Origin: Lentzea aerocolonigenes
GTDB taxonomy: Bacteria > Actinomycetota > Actinomycetes > Mycobacteriales > Pseudonocardiaceae
DNA: 64,000 nt
Assembly (NCBI RefSeq): GCF_000974445.1
Contig: NZ_BBOJ01000014.1
Location: forward strand, 124,001 to 188,000
Direction: 5' to 3'
Part shown: in pieces, positions 16,617 through 24,605 of the stretch
How the letters are laid out: the number at the start of each line of letters is the position of its first letter
Numbering within the stretch: the first letter of the stretch is position 1
Made by a program: the position numbers and the translations under genes
The notes under the pieces: generated by a model
The model's input: the letters and a program-made list of their open reading frames with translations, nothing else
Database searches by the model: none
What the model was told of the DNA's origin: nothing

Positions 16617-16991
16617 ATGACCGGTTCGCCCGACAGAGTCACCGTCGTCTCAGGGGAAGACCTCGCCCAGATGAAGGCGTTCCCGCTGCACGGCGACGAA
16701 CGGCTGCAGAACAAGCTCCTGTGGAAGTCGCCCAGCGGCGACACGATCGTCGGCCTGATCCAGATGGCACCGGGCGCGCGCGATGTCGGCCACAACCACC
16801 CGTCGGCGACGCAGCACACGTGGGTCATCGACGGCCAGGTGAGCATCGGGGGCGTCGAGGCCAGGGCCGGTTCCTACGCGTTCGTGCCGCCGGGCGTCGA
16901 CCACGAGACCGTCGCGGGCGACGAGCCGGTCACGATGTTCTACATCTACCAACCGTTCGCGCCCAAGCACGACCACGATCACCACCACTGA
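16617..16991 (+). CDS. Cupin-domain protein with His-rich tail
   Basis: A 124-residue single-domain cupin. The metal-site His residues fall in GHNHPSATQHTW (about residues 60-71) and GVDHETVAGDEP. The C-terminus ends KHDHDHHH, which could bind extra metal. Small cupins of this kind can be metal-dependent dioxygenases, isomerases or sensors; the sequence gives no substrate. The His tail and the copper module 3 kb upstream make a metal link possible but unproven. Confidence 0.8.
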   Translation: MTGSPDRVTVVSGEDLAQMKAFPLHGDERLQNKLLWKSPSGDTIVGLIQMAPGARDVGHNHPSATQHTWVIDGQVSIGGVEARAGSYAFVPPGVDHETVAGDEPVTMFYIYQPFAPKHDHDHHH

Positions 16992-17054
16992 CCCTCACCC
17001 ATCCGTGGGGTGAAGTTCGGCCAGGAACGCGGCGTGCGCAAATAGGTTTTCCGC

Positions 17055-17609
17055 ATGAGATCAGTGGCCGCCGCGTTATTACTCCTGGCCGTCACCTCCG
17101 GCGGAGCAGCGGCGTCGGCCGCACCCCCAGTCGCGAGGTGCGCGGCCGCCCGCCCCGTCGTCTCCGGCACGGAGACAGCTGTAGAAGCACGCGTTCTCAC
17201 CGGCTGCACGGCCGGTGAGCTCGTCGTCTTCCGCGCCGCCTTCACCGCCCGCGCCCACGGCACCTCGTGCACCGCGGTCGCCGCCGAGCTGGAACCGGAC
17301 CCCGCGGACGTGCCGCAGTGGGTCCGCGCCCGCCTGGAACTGGTCTGCGCCCCCGGTGAGAAGGGCCTGCTCGGCTCGCGCACCACCGTCGAGATGTACG
17401 ACCAGGAAGACGCCCGCGTCGCCACCTACAGCTTCGGCGACTCGTTCATCGAGCAGAACCCGGCCGCGCGGCACCTGTGGACCGTCGAGTTCGTCGGGGG
17501 CCTCGGGGAGCTGCCGGTGCCCGTCGATCCGGCCGTGAGGTCGTCCAGCGGGTCGGTCGGGTGGGGCACCTCGAGGGCGCAGGCCGACCACTCGGTCTAC
17601 GACGGCTGA
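17055..17609 (+). CDS. Secreted protein of unknown function
   Basis: A 184-residue protein with a clear signal peptide (cleavage near ASA-APPVARC, residue about 22). Four Cys in the mature part (ARCAA, TGCTA, GTSCT, LVCAPG) could form two disulfides. I do not recognise the family. Its 3' end overlaps the convergent NTPase gene by 13 bp. Confidence 0.7.
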   Translation: MRSVAAALLLLAVTSGGAAASAAPPVARCAAARPVVSGTETAVEARVLTGCTAGELVVFRAAFTARAHGTSCTAVAAELEPDPADVPQWVRARLELVCAPGEKGLLGSRTTVEMYDQEDARVATYSFGDSFIEQNPAARHLWTVEFVGGLGELPVPVDPAVRSSSGSVGWGTSRAQADHSVYDG

Positions 17610-19636
17610 CGCTTCTCCACCTGGCCCTTCTGCACCTTTCTGGCTATCCGGAAGATCCTGTGGATCTCCGAGCGCTTGGTCGGGTGCTGGAAGGTCACGG
17701 CCTCGACCGCGTCCCGGCGCCGCCACCACGTCAGGTCCGGAGCGATGAGAGCGGTCAGTCTGACCAGTTCAGCGGCCTTCTCCGCGTCCCACCTGGCGTG
17801 CAGGGCCAACTCGCCGAGGTGTTCCAGGACGAGTTCGCCGAACTCGGGATCTGCGAGAACGTGTTTGAACAGATCTCGGACCTGTTTCGGGAACGCCTGG
17901 GCGAACTCGATGAAGTAGTCGCGGCTGTGCTCGTAGAAACCGATCACCCACAACCCCAGTGCGAGCGTGATCGGTTGAAGGCCGGTGCGGCGGTACCTCG
18001 CTCCGGTCCACGACACGACGGTGTCCAGGGCGATGCCGCGAATCTTCTTGTCGGCGAGCATTGACAGCACCCCGAACACCACCGCGTTCTGCGGCGTGTA
18101 CTTCTCCGACTTCCCGATCTCGGTCAGCTTCGCCAGCGCCGCGGTGAGGTCCCGTCTGCCGAACTCCGACGAGTAAACCCGCGCCACCGTCCACTTCTCG
18201 TAGGCGTTGCCGTACTTCGTCCACCGCTCGATGGTCTTCTCAAGGAGCGGACGCACGATGTTGTCGTCCATCAGCACTTCGACCGCCCGCGCCGCCAACT
18301 CCCGACGGCCGTACTGGCGCTGGGAAGCCAGGTTCTCGATGATCGCCAACGGTTCGTGCGCGGGGACGGTCCGCACGACCTCACACACGGCTTGGACGCT
18401 CTCAGCCTGGAACCGGTTGAGTGTCGCGTCCTCGCACATCCAGTCGCGCAGGATCTCCTGCGCCGCGGGGTACTGCCGCCAGACGTGCGTGAACACACCG
18501 CGCGCCCAATCGTGTCGCTCGAACCGGACGGTTTCCTCGAAGAGATCCTTGTGCTTGGGGTGGTCGCGCTTTTCGGTCTTCGCTCGGATGTCCCGCAGCA
18601 GTTGGTCCAACGGCACGTCGAACCTGCAGCGCGGGCGGAGCTTTCCTTCCTCCGGCAGGCGTGCCTTCCTGATGTCCTGGTCCAGTGCCCAGGCTCGCTG
18701 CAGAACGTGCTCCAGCGGCTGGTTCTCGAGCACCGCGACCGCGAACGAGTACGCGTGCCCGCGCACGTCCAGCTCTTCGAAGCTGCGTGCGACGGCCTCG
18801 GTGACTTCTTCCTTGAGCGAGAAGATCGCTTTCACGAGGTCGATGTCGCCGTTCCGGACCTGCACCGCGAGATCGGCGGCGAGCAGCGCCTTGTCGGGTG
18901 ACGCGTCCTCGAGCGCGTCCGCCAGATCGTTCTTGATCGTGTGCAGTACCGCCTCGTCGACGTGACCGCGCCGGCGCAACGCTGCCTGCGCCACCTCTAC
19001 CGGTGAGGGTGCGGTGAGCACTACCGCGTGCTTCCATGCGCTGGCCGGAGTCTGGGCGAGGTGGTCGAGCAAGATGACGAGGAGGCACCGCGCGTCCTTG
19101 ACGACGTCGAGGCACTGGGTGAAGTCACGGTCGGTGAACGGTCTGTCACGGCTGTCCCGAACGTCCAGCACGATGCCGAGGCCCTCTTCCAGCTCCGCCT
19201 CGCGGATGCTGCCGAGAGAGCGGGAGCGATTCATGTCGGCGATCTTCGTGACGCCGGACTCGTGGGCCAGCATCCTGCGAGCGGCGAACGTTCTACCGGT
19301 TCCCGCTCCGCACAGGATGACCACGCTTTCCCGCTGGAGGATGGTCACCGCCTCGGCGAAGCCGCCGGGAGGCACGAACTCCTGCTTCACGTCCTTGATG
19401 TCCTGGTCAGCCGCGTAGCGGACGATCAAGTCTGCTGGGGTGGACGTGATCTCGGCGTAGTAGTTGATGTTGCCGTTCACGTCCCCGACTTGAATGCCGC
19501 GCATCTCGCCGTTCACGACGTTCTTCTTCTCGGGGATGTATCGCGCTTCGTTCGGTGACAGCGGCGACGTTTCTGTCGAAGTGCGCGGCTTCTCCTCGCC
19601 GCTCGGCTCCGGTGCTGCTTCCTTGTCGTCGCTCAC
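17597..19636 (-). CDS. Large NTPase with N-terminal RHIM/amyloid-like motif
   Basis: A 679-residue protein. Residues 1-40 are charged and disordered. Residues about 41-60 carry a motif (NGEMRGIQVGDVNGNINYY) that recurs at the C-terminus of the preceding gene product and resembles RHIM/amyloid signalling sequences. A P-loop-like segment follows (VVILCGAGTGRTFAARRML, residues 105-123), with the Walker A Lys replaced by Arg. Candidate Walker B strands are LGIVLDVRD and CLLVILLD. From about 230 the protein is helical and probably repeat-like, without membrane segments. This is the layout of STAND/NLR-type proteins, but I do not recognise a named family. GTG at 19636 overlaps the upstream stop (GTGA), with GGAGG about 9 nt before it. 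Confidence 0.8.
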   Translation of the reverse strand: MSDDKEAAPEPSGEEKPRTSTETSPLSPNEARYIPEKKNVVNGEMRGIQVGDVNGNINYYAEITSTPADLIVRYAADQDIKDVKQEFVPPGGFAEAVTILQRESVVILCGAGTGRTFAARRMLAHESGVTKIADMNRSRSLGSIREAELEEGLGIVLDVRDSRDRPFTDRDFTQCLDVVKDARCLLVILLDHLAQTPASAWKHAVVLTAPSPVEVAQAALRRRGHVDEAVLHTIKNDLADALEDASPDKALLAADLAVQVRNGDIDLVKAIFSLKEEVTEAVARSFEELDVRGHAYSFAVAVLENQPLEHVLQRAWALDQDIRKARLPEEGKLRPRCRFDVPLDQLLRDIRAKTEKRDHPKHKDLFEETVRFERHDWARGVFTHVWRQYPAAQEILRDWMCEDATLNRFQAESVQAVCEVVRTVPAHEPLAIIENLASQRQYGRRELAARAVEVLMDDNIVRPLLEKTIERWTKYGNAYEKWTVARVYSSEFGRRDLTAALAKLTEIGKSEKYTPQNAVVFGVLSMLADKKIRGIALDTVVSWTGARYRRTGLQPITLALGLWVIGFYEHSRDYFIEFAQAFPKQVRDLFKHVLADPEFGELVLEHLGELALHARWDAEKAAELVRLTALIAPDLTWWRRRDAVEAVTFQHPTKRSEIHRIFRIARKVQKGQVEKRQPS

Positions 19637-20361
19637 GGCCGCCGACCTCCGTAGTAGTTCACGTCCCCCTTCGAGTGTCCGATCTGGATGCCGTGCATGG
19701 GACCGTTCACCTGGTTCACCACGCGCGCCTTGGGTTCAGAAGCACTGACGGGACTGGTGAACGCCGCAAGGCTGCGCGCGTCGAAGCCCGCCACGCGGAC
19801 CCACGCGTCGTGCCGGTACTCCTTGTGCGAGACGGGCAATGAGGCGAAGTCGCCCCGCCGTGCGATCTGTGTGTGATCGCCGCTGAACGCCGTGTCCATG
19901 GCCTCGGTCGAAACGATCAACGCGGTGTTCGCGGCCTCCTCGGAGGCTTCCTCGTGGCAGCGCTTCAGCAGGTCTTTGAACTCGGGGGCGTCGAGCAGGC
20001 GGGTGTGGGTGATGCGGGCGCGGTAGAAGCCGTCGTCGTCGCCGACCGGGCCCACGTGAACCGCAACGCGCAGTCGCACCTCCGGCTTGTGCCAGCGGTT
20101 GTGATCTGTGGTGAGCTGGTCGAGGCGCACGGCCGCGTCCAGGACCGCGCCGAGTTGCTCGCTCGGCAGCACCATCAGAGCGCCGTCGCCGGGAGACTCG
20201 AGGGAGAGCACGTCGTCCGGCTTGATCCCGCTCTGCGTCAGTGCGGTGTCGACCAGATTCGAGATCGTGCCCGGAACGGCGTTCATCAGGTAACCGGGCA
20301 ACCGGGCTGAACCGATGACGTCGACGCCGAGCAACGCGCGGTGCTGCGGAACGGGATTCAC
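19633..20361 (-). CDS. Class III nucleotidyl-cyclase-like protein with C-terminal RHIM/amyloid-like motif
   Basis: A 242-residue protein. Residues 8-190 resemble a class III cyclase homology domain: first metal Asp in GVDVIGS (D14), second in SPGDGALMV (D59), then LRVAVHVGPVGDDDG and THTRLLDAP. The position that is Lys in adenylyl cyclases is Glu (E55), as in guanylyl cyclases. The transition-state Asn appears lost (IT where VN is usual), so activity is uncertain. After a linker the protein ends in NGPMHGIQIGHSKGDVNYY, nearly the motif at the start of the next gene. The GTG at 20361 is chosen for its GGAGG 6 nt upstream; an earlier GTG at 20418 has no ribosome-binding site. Confidence 0.78.
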   Translation of the reverse strand: MNPVPQHRALLGVDVIGSARLPGYLMNAVPGTISNLVDTALTQSGIKPDDVLSLESPGDGALMVLPSEQLGAVLDAAVRLDQLTTDHNRWHKPEVRLRVAVHVGPVGDDDGFYRARITHTRLLDAPEFKDLLKRCHEEASEEAANTALIVSTEAMDTAFSGDHTQIARRGDFASLPVSHKEYRHDAWVRVAGFDARSLAAFTSPVSASEPKARVVNQVNGPMHGIQIGHSKGDVNYYGGRRP

Positions 20362-20442
20362 TCGCTGCCTCCATTTCCACGGGAGAGCGAGTCTGGTGGC
20401 TCGAACGAACGCGCTCACCCGGAAATCAGGGGCAAGAAGTTG

Positions 20443-21102
20443 TCAGTTCATGCCATCGGTGGTGGCAATGAAATGGCCAAGACCGTCGGGGTCGGGCAGT
20501 CGGTAGCACAGCCTGCTCGTCTTCAGCAGTCCGCGAGCGCGCAGCACGTGCAGGAACGGCTCGATCGTCTTCACCGACATCGCGACGGCGTGGGCGAGGT
20601 CCTGCTGGCTCACGCCGCGCAGCTCGAGACCGGCGTCGATCTCCGTGCCGAACTCGCTCGCCCACGACAACAGGCACATCGCCACTCGTGTGGCGCCGGC
20701 GCGCATCTGCCGCAGCTGGTTCTCGTCAGCGTTGCGCTGCCGCTTGCGCCAGGTCTCGTCCACGAGTCGCCGGACTGCGGGGTTCTCGTCCCGGAGCACC
20801 AGGAACTGGCTCCCCGCCACGTGCCAGGCCGCGCCCGCGACCAGCGCGATCACGTGTGCGCTGCGCGGGGCGCCGCTCGTCACCCCGATTTCGCCGAGCA
20901 GATCGCCGGGGCCGTAGAGGCCGGTGATCGGCTCGCGGGCGGCTCCGGTCGGCAACACCACCTTGACCAGGCCGGACTCGATCAGCAGCACCTCGTCGCT
21001 CGGTGTGCCGGCGGTGATCAGGTGTTCGCCGCGGCGGAACGGGCGTGGCCTCCTTCCCGCCCGCAGTGCGGCGCGTCCTCGGGCACCCGGAGAATCATCC
21101 AT
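20443..21102 (-). CDS. Crp/Fnr-family regulator with cyclic-nucleotide-binding domain
   Basis: A 219-residue protein with an N-terminal cNMP-binding jelly roll and a C-terminal winged helix. The phosphate-binding cassette GEIGVTSGAPRSAHV keeps the Glu, Arg and Ser used to grip a cyclic nucleotide. The helix-turn-helix is GVSQQDLAHAVAMSVKTIEPFL, with Glu-Pro at the recognition helix where most Crp proteins have Ser-Arg. Starts at 21102 (ATG), 21153 and 21156 are all possible and none has a good ribosome-binding site. It is 81 bp upstream of the cyclase-like gene on the same strand, which suggests functional linkage. Confidence 0.85.
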   Translation of the reverse strand: MDDSPGARGRAALRAGRRPRPFRRGEHLITAGTPSDEVLLIESGLVKVVLPTGAAREPITGLYGPGDLLGEIGVTSGAPRSAHVIALVAGAAWHVAGSQFLVLRDENPAVRRLVDETWRKRQRNADENQLRQMRAGATRVAMCLLSWASEFGTEIDAGLELRGVSQQDLAHAVAMSVKTIEPFLHVLRARGLLKTSRLCYRLPDPDGLGHFIATTDGMN

Positions 21103-21343
21103 TCGTGCGGACCGCGACTTCCGGCGTGACGCTTTCCCGGCGCGAACCGACATCACCGATGAGGCTCAACAGGATCGGCCACCGAAGCGTTGTAGTGGTC
21201 ATCAGGGCAGCGATTCTCATGGTCTCGAGCCTGTCAGAGGCGTGAGGACGGGAGGTGCAACGCAGTGATCAAGGAAAGGGTTGCTGTGGCGTCAACCGCA
21301 GACCAATTACGCACCGTAGGCTGACAAGACGCCTAGGCTGGGG

Positions 21344-23284
21344 GTGATCGCGGAAGGGGTGGTGTGGGTCGTGGGGCTCGCGGAGTCCTTGCTCACGTGG
21401 CTGCACGGCTTCGTGGGCGCCAGTGTCTGCCCCGGTGACTGGGTGTGGACCACCACAGCGCTCGGCGCGGTGCTCGGGTTGTTCCCCACGATCGGGGCGC
21501 TGCTGTCCATCGTGGTGCGCCGGATCGTCGGCAACTCCTACGGCGCGGTGACGGGTGCCGTGTTCGCCGTGCTCGGCGTCGCCAGCTGTCTGGTGCTGCC
21601 GTGGCTCATCATGCGCGGGACCGTTCAGGGGCTGGTCCGGCGGACCATCGACGGGTCCGGCTCGTTGGACGAGGCCACCTGCTTCGGGACGTTCACACAG
21701 GGCAGCTACCTCGTCGACCGCACTCCGTCGATCCTCGGCGTGTTCCAGCGGCCGCTGGCTGAGCCCGTGTTCCTGGTCGCGGCCTGCGTCACCGTCGTGC
21801 TGGCGCTGTTGTGCCTGCTCTTCGTCATGTTGCAGGCCGGTTCGGCGTTCCGGCTCGGGCCGAACTGGCCGCGGCGCGTGTTCTGGCCGCCGTTCCTGGT
21901 GCTGCTCGCAGCCACGTCGGCACTCCCCGTGACCCTTGTGGGCCATGTGCTGCTGGGCTTTCTGCCAATTGCGGTAATCGGCTCAATCGTCGTGCGGATT
22001 TTCGGGTTGACTACCGCCATGCTGAACCGCCCCGGCCGCGACCGGTCACAGGACCGGAACTCGCAGAACCCGCCGCCACCGCAGCCGGTGGCGCGCACGC
22101 CGCAGCCGCAGGTCCCCCAGGGCCCGCAGAAGAAGGCGCCGACCAAGCCCATCAACGCGGCTCAGCAGCAGCCGCCGCCGTACCAGCCGGCTCAGGTGCC
22201 GAAGTACCAGCCCGCGCCGATGAACCGGCCGATGCGGCCCGTGAACCAGCCGCCGCCGCAGTACCCGCCGACCCGTGTCGCCGAGGTGCAGCAGCCCAGA
22301 CCTCCGCAGCCCTCGCAGCCCGCGGTGCTCGCGGACACGCCAGGGCCGCTGCCGTTCGGGCCTGGTGCCGCGAACGCCGACGCGCCGTCGCCCGTGCAGA
22401 AGTCCGGCAAGGTCTGGAACCCCGGCAACGGCAGGTTCCGCCGCGTCCGCCAGCTCGGTTCCGGTGGTTTCGGCACGGTGTGGCTGGCCGTCGACGAGCA
22501 GCTCGACCGCACGGTGGCGGTGAAGCTCGCGCACGCCCCGGACAACGAGACCGAGGCGCGCATGCTCCGCGAGGCCCGCGCGCTGGCCGCGGTCCGGCAC
22601 CCCAACTGCGTGCGGGTCTTCGACATCGTCCAGGACCCGGACGGCCTGGCGCTGGTCATGGAGTACATCGAGGGCGCCTCGCTGTCCGAGACCGTGCTCA
22701 AGAACGGCCTGATCGACGACAAGCTCGCCGCCCGGCTGTGGCTGAACATGGCCGACGCGCTGGCCGCCGCCCACGACCGGGGCGTCCTGCACCGCGACGT
22801 GAAGCCGTCCAACGTCATCGTCGACAACCAGGGCACCGCGCACCTGATCGACTTCGGCATCGCCCGCTCCAAGGGCGACAGCACCCTCACGGCCACCGGC
22901 ATGATGGTCGGCACGCCCGACTTCCTCGCCCCGGAGACGGCTCGCGGCGAGACGGCCTCCCCGGCGTCGGACTCCTGGCAGCTGGCCGCGACGGTCTCCT
23001 ACGCGTTGACCGGCCACCCGCCGCGCGGCTCCCGCGAGAACCCGATCTCCTCGCTGATGGCCGCCGCGCAGGGCGAACCGATCACCAAGCTGCCGCAGAA
23101 CAGCGCGCACGCCAGGCTCCTGCTCGCCGCGATGGACCCGGAACCGGGCCGCCGTCCGTCGCTGGGCCAGGTGCGCGGTCAGCTCGCGCAGTTCCTCGAC
23201 CAGGCCGGCATGAGCAAGGAAGGCCCGGTCACCAAGATCATCAGCAAGCCGACGCCGCCGCCCACGAGGCACATGCCGATGTAG
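21344..23284 (+). CDS. Membrane Ser/Thr protein kinase with N-terminal multi-helix region
   Basis: A 646-residue protein. Residues 1-220 hold about five hydrophobic helices, followed by a Pro/Gln-rich linker (about 228-345). The Hanks-type kinase domain is C-terminal (about 365-620): glycine loop GSGGFGTVW near 372, VAVKLA, catalytic HRDVKPSNV near 483, IDFGIAR near 503, and PDFLAPETARGE. All core residues look intact. Most actinobacterial kinases put the kinase first and the membrane helix after; this order is reversed, and there are no PASTA repeats. The GTG at 21344 follows a TAGGCT box 4-5 nt upstream and may be leaderless. Confidence 0.9.
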   Translation: MIAEGVVWVVGLAESLLTWLHGFVGASVCPGDWVWTTTALGAVLGLFPTIGALLSIVVRRIVGNSYGAVTGAVFAVLGVASCLVLPWLIMRGTVQGLVRRTIDGSGSLDEATCFGTFTQGSYLVDRTPSILGVFQRPLAEPVFLVAACVTVVLALLCLLFVMLQAGSAFRLGPNWPRRVFWPPFLVLLAATSALPVTLVGHVLLGFLPIAVIGSIVVRIFGLTTAMLNRPGRDRSQDRNSQNPPPPQPVARTPQPQVPQGPQKKAPTKPINAAQQQPPPYQPAQVPKYQPAPMNRPMRPVNQPPPQYPPTRVAEVQQPRPPQPSQPAVLADTPGPLPFGPGAANADAPSPVQKSGKVWNPGNGRFRRVRQLGSGGFGTVWLAVDEQLDRTVAVKLAHAPDNETEARMLREARALAAVRHPNCVRVFDIVQDPDGLALVMEYIEGASLSETVLKNGLIDDKLAARLWLNMADALAAAHDRGVLHRDVKPSNVIVDNQGTAHLIDFGIARSKGDSTLTATGMMVGTPDFLAPETARGETASPASDSWQLAATVSYALTGHPPRGSRENPISSLMAAAQGEPITKLPQNSAHARLLLAAMDPEPGRRPSLGQVRGQLAQFLDQAGMSKEGPVTKIISKPTPPPTRHMPM

Positions 23285-23394
23285 GCGATCCGGGTGAACG
23301 TTCGGCATAGGCGGTAACGGCGATTCACCGTTCAACGACCTAAGCCGTGGTTCACCCGGATGGCTTCGGCATCGGAGGCGATGCCCTGCGAGGG

Positions 23395-23428
23395 GTGGTG
23401 AGGCGGTTTCCGCCGATCGCCTCACCAC
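23395..23428. terminator. Bidirectional hairpin between convergent genes
   Basis: GTGGTGAGGCG and its exact complement flank a 12-nt loop, ending on the stop codon of the minus-strand gene. There is no clear T-tract on either side. Confidence 0.55.
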
Positions 23429-24019
23429 TCACCTTCGCGCGGACGGCCGCAACCGCTTGCGCAGCACCAGGAACAGCCCCGCCGCACCGACGACGACCAG
23501 CCCGACGAGCCACACCGGCGCCGGCTCCGGCTGCTTCTCCGGGACGACCGCGGCCGCCGGTGCCACAGCCGGTTTCTTCAGCGGTGGCGCGATCTCCTGC
23601 CACGGGGACTCCCCGCTCGGCTCCGGCGCGATCATGTCCGGGTTCGGTGGCTTGACCAGGAACGTCCCGGGCACGTTCAACGTGCCGAGCGAGTGGTCCT
23701 GGAAGAGCCCCTGCACGCCGAACACCTCGTACGAGCCCTTGGGCAGGGTGAACGTCACGGCGTAGTGGCCAGGCTGACCGAGCGGCACGCCGGTGAACAC
23801 CCGCTCGTCCGTCCCGGACCTGAAGCGCAGCCCGGTTTTGCCGAGGTCGTCACCGAAGTACGGGTGAGTGCCGTGCTGCAGCACCCAGTACCCGACGGTG
23901 TGGGTGACCGACGGTTCGATCGACGGCGCCGGGTCCAGGTACGTGACCGCCCAGCCACCCGCGTGCGCGGACGGCGTGCTGAACAGCAGGAATGCGCATA
24001 CCAACGCGAGAATCCTCAT
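23429..24019 (-). CDS. Exported single-pass membrane protein of unknown function
   Basis: A 196-residue protein with a signal peptide (MRILALVCAFLLFSTPSAHA), an exported domain that looks beta-rich (GVPLGQPGHYAVTFTLPKGSYEVFGVQG), a Pro-rich stretch, and a C-terminal membrane helix followed by a basic tail (VLRKRLRPSARR). This is a type I topology. The family is not recognised. It is divergent from an ECF sigma factor, with a 13-bp inverted repeat in between. The ATG at 24019 is chosen to begin at the signal peptide. Confidence 0.7.
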   Translation of the reverse strand: MRILALVCAFLLFSTPSAHAGGWAVTYLDPAPSIEPSVTHTVGYWVLQHGTHPYFGDDLGKTGLRFRSGTDERVFTGVPLGQPGHYAVTFTLPKGSYEVFGVQGLFQDHSLGTLNVPGTFLVKPPNPDMIAPEPSGESPWQEIAPPLKKPAVAPAAAVVPEKQPEPAPVWLVGLVVVGAAGLFLVLRKRLRPSARR

Positions 24020-24027
24020 GGAGCGGT

Positions 24028-24060
24028 TACACCGGGAACCACCCCGGGGTTCCCGGTGTA
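24028..24060. promoter_or_regulatory. Perfect 13-bp inverted repeat in the divergent sigma-factor promoter region
   Basis: TACACCGGGAACC, a 7-nt centre, then the exact complement. Each arm contains GGGAACC, which resembles an ECF-type -35 element (GGAAC) facing each way. It may therefore be an operator or a pair of divergent ECF promoters; no matching -10 could be assigned. Confidence 0.5.
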
Positions 24061-24083
24061 GGAAGGGCATCACGGACGAAGCG

Positions 24084-24605
24084 GTGGCACGGGCGATCGC
24101 AGGTGACCAGGCGGCCTACGGCGAGCTGGTCACCCGGTACACCGCGCTCGCGCACCGGACGGCGTACCTGCTCGGGGCGGGTGCGGACGCCGGCGACGTG
24201 GTGCAGGAGGCGTTCGTGAAGGCGTACCGCAAGCTCGACACCTTCAGGCAGGACGCCGACTTCAAGCCGTGGCTGCTCAAGATCGTCGCCAACGAGACCA
24301 AGAACCTGCACCGCGGCAGACGGCGCCGCAACCTGATGGAGCTCAAGATCGGCGCGATGACCCAGACCGTCGACCACGACGATCCGGGCACTCTCGTCGA
24401 CGACTCCCGCGCCAAGCTGCTGAAAGCCGTCCAGAGCCTTCCGGAACACGACCGCCAGATCGTCACGTGCCGGTACCTGCTGGACCTGAGCGAGGCCGAG
24501 ACCGCGGACACCCTGGGCCTGGCCAGGGGAACCGTGAAGTCACGCCTGTCCCGCGCGCTCGCCAAGCTGCGCCCGATGCTGGAGGAGGTGGCCCGTGATC
24601 GATGA
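24084..24605 (+). CDS. ECF-family RNA polymerase sigma factor
   Basis: A 173-residue sigma-70-family factor with region 2 (DVVQEAFVKAYRKLDTFR, ADFKPWLLKIVANETKN) and region 4 (LPEHDRQIVTCRYLLDLSEAETADTLG, ARGTVKSRLSRALAKLR). It directs polymerase to a small stress or envelope regulon. The start is uncertain: GTG at 24084 gives a normal-length protein but has a poorly spaced AGGAAGGG; an in-frame ATG at 24018 would overlap the divergent gene's start codon and put the inverted repeat inside the gene. It overlaps the next gene by 11 bp, as for a sigma/anti-sigma pair. Confidence 0.88.
   Translation: MARAIAGDQAAYGELVTRYTALAHRTAYLLGAGADAGDVVQEAFVKAYRKLDTFRQDADFKPWLLKIVANETKNLHRGRRRRNLMELKIGAMTQTVDHDDPGTLVDDSRAKLLKAVQSLPEHDRQIVTCRYLLDLSEAETADTLGLARGTVKSRLSRALAKLRPMLEEVARDR

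Noticed and set aside
18207..18965. Plus-strand open frames opposite the NTPase gene
   Set aside because: The Ser/Arg-rich translations have no family likeness; the minus-strand gene has consistent codon use and overlaps its neighbour as an operon gene should.
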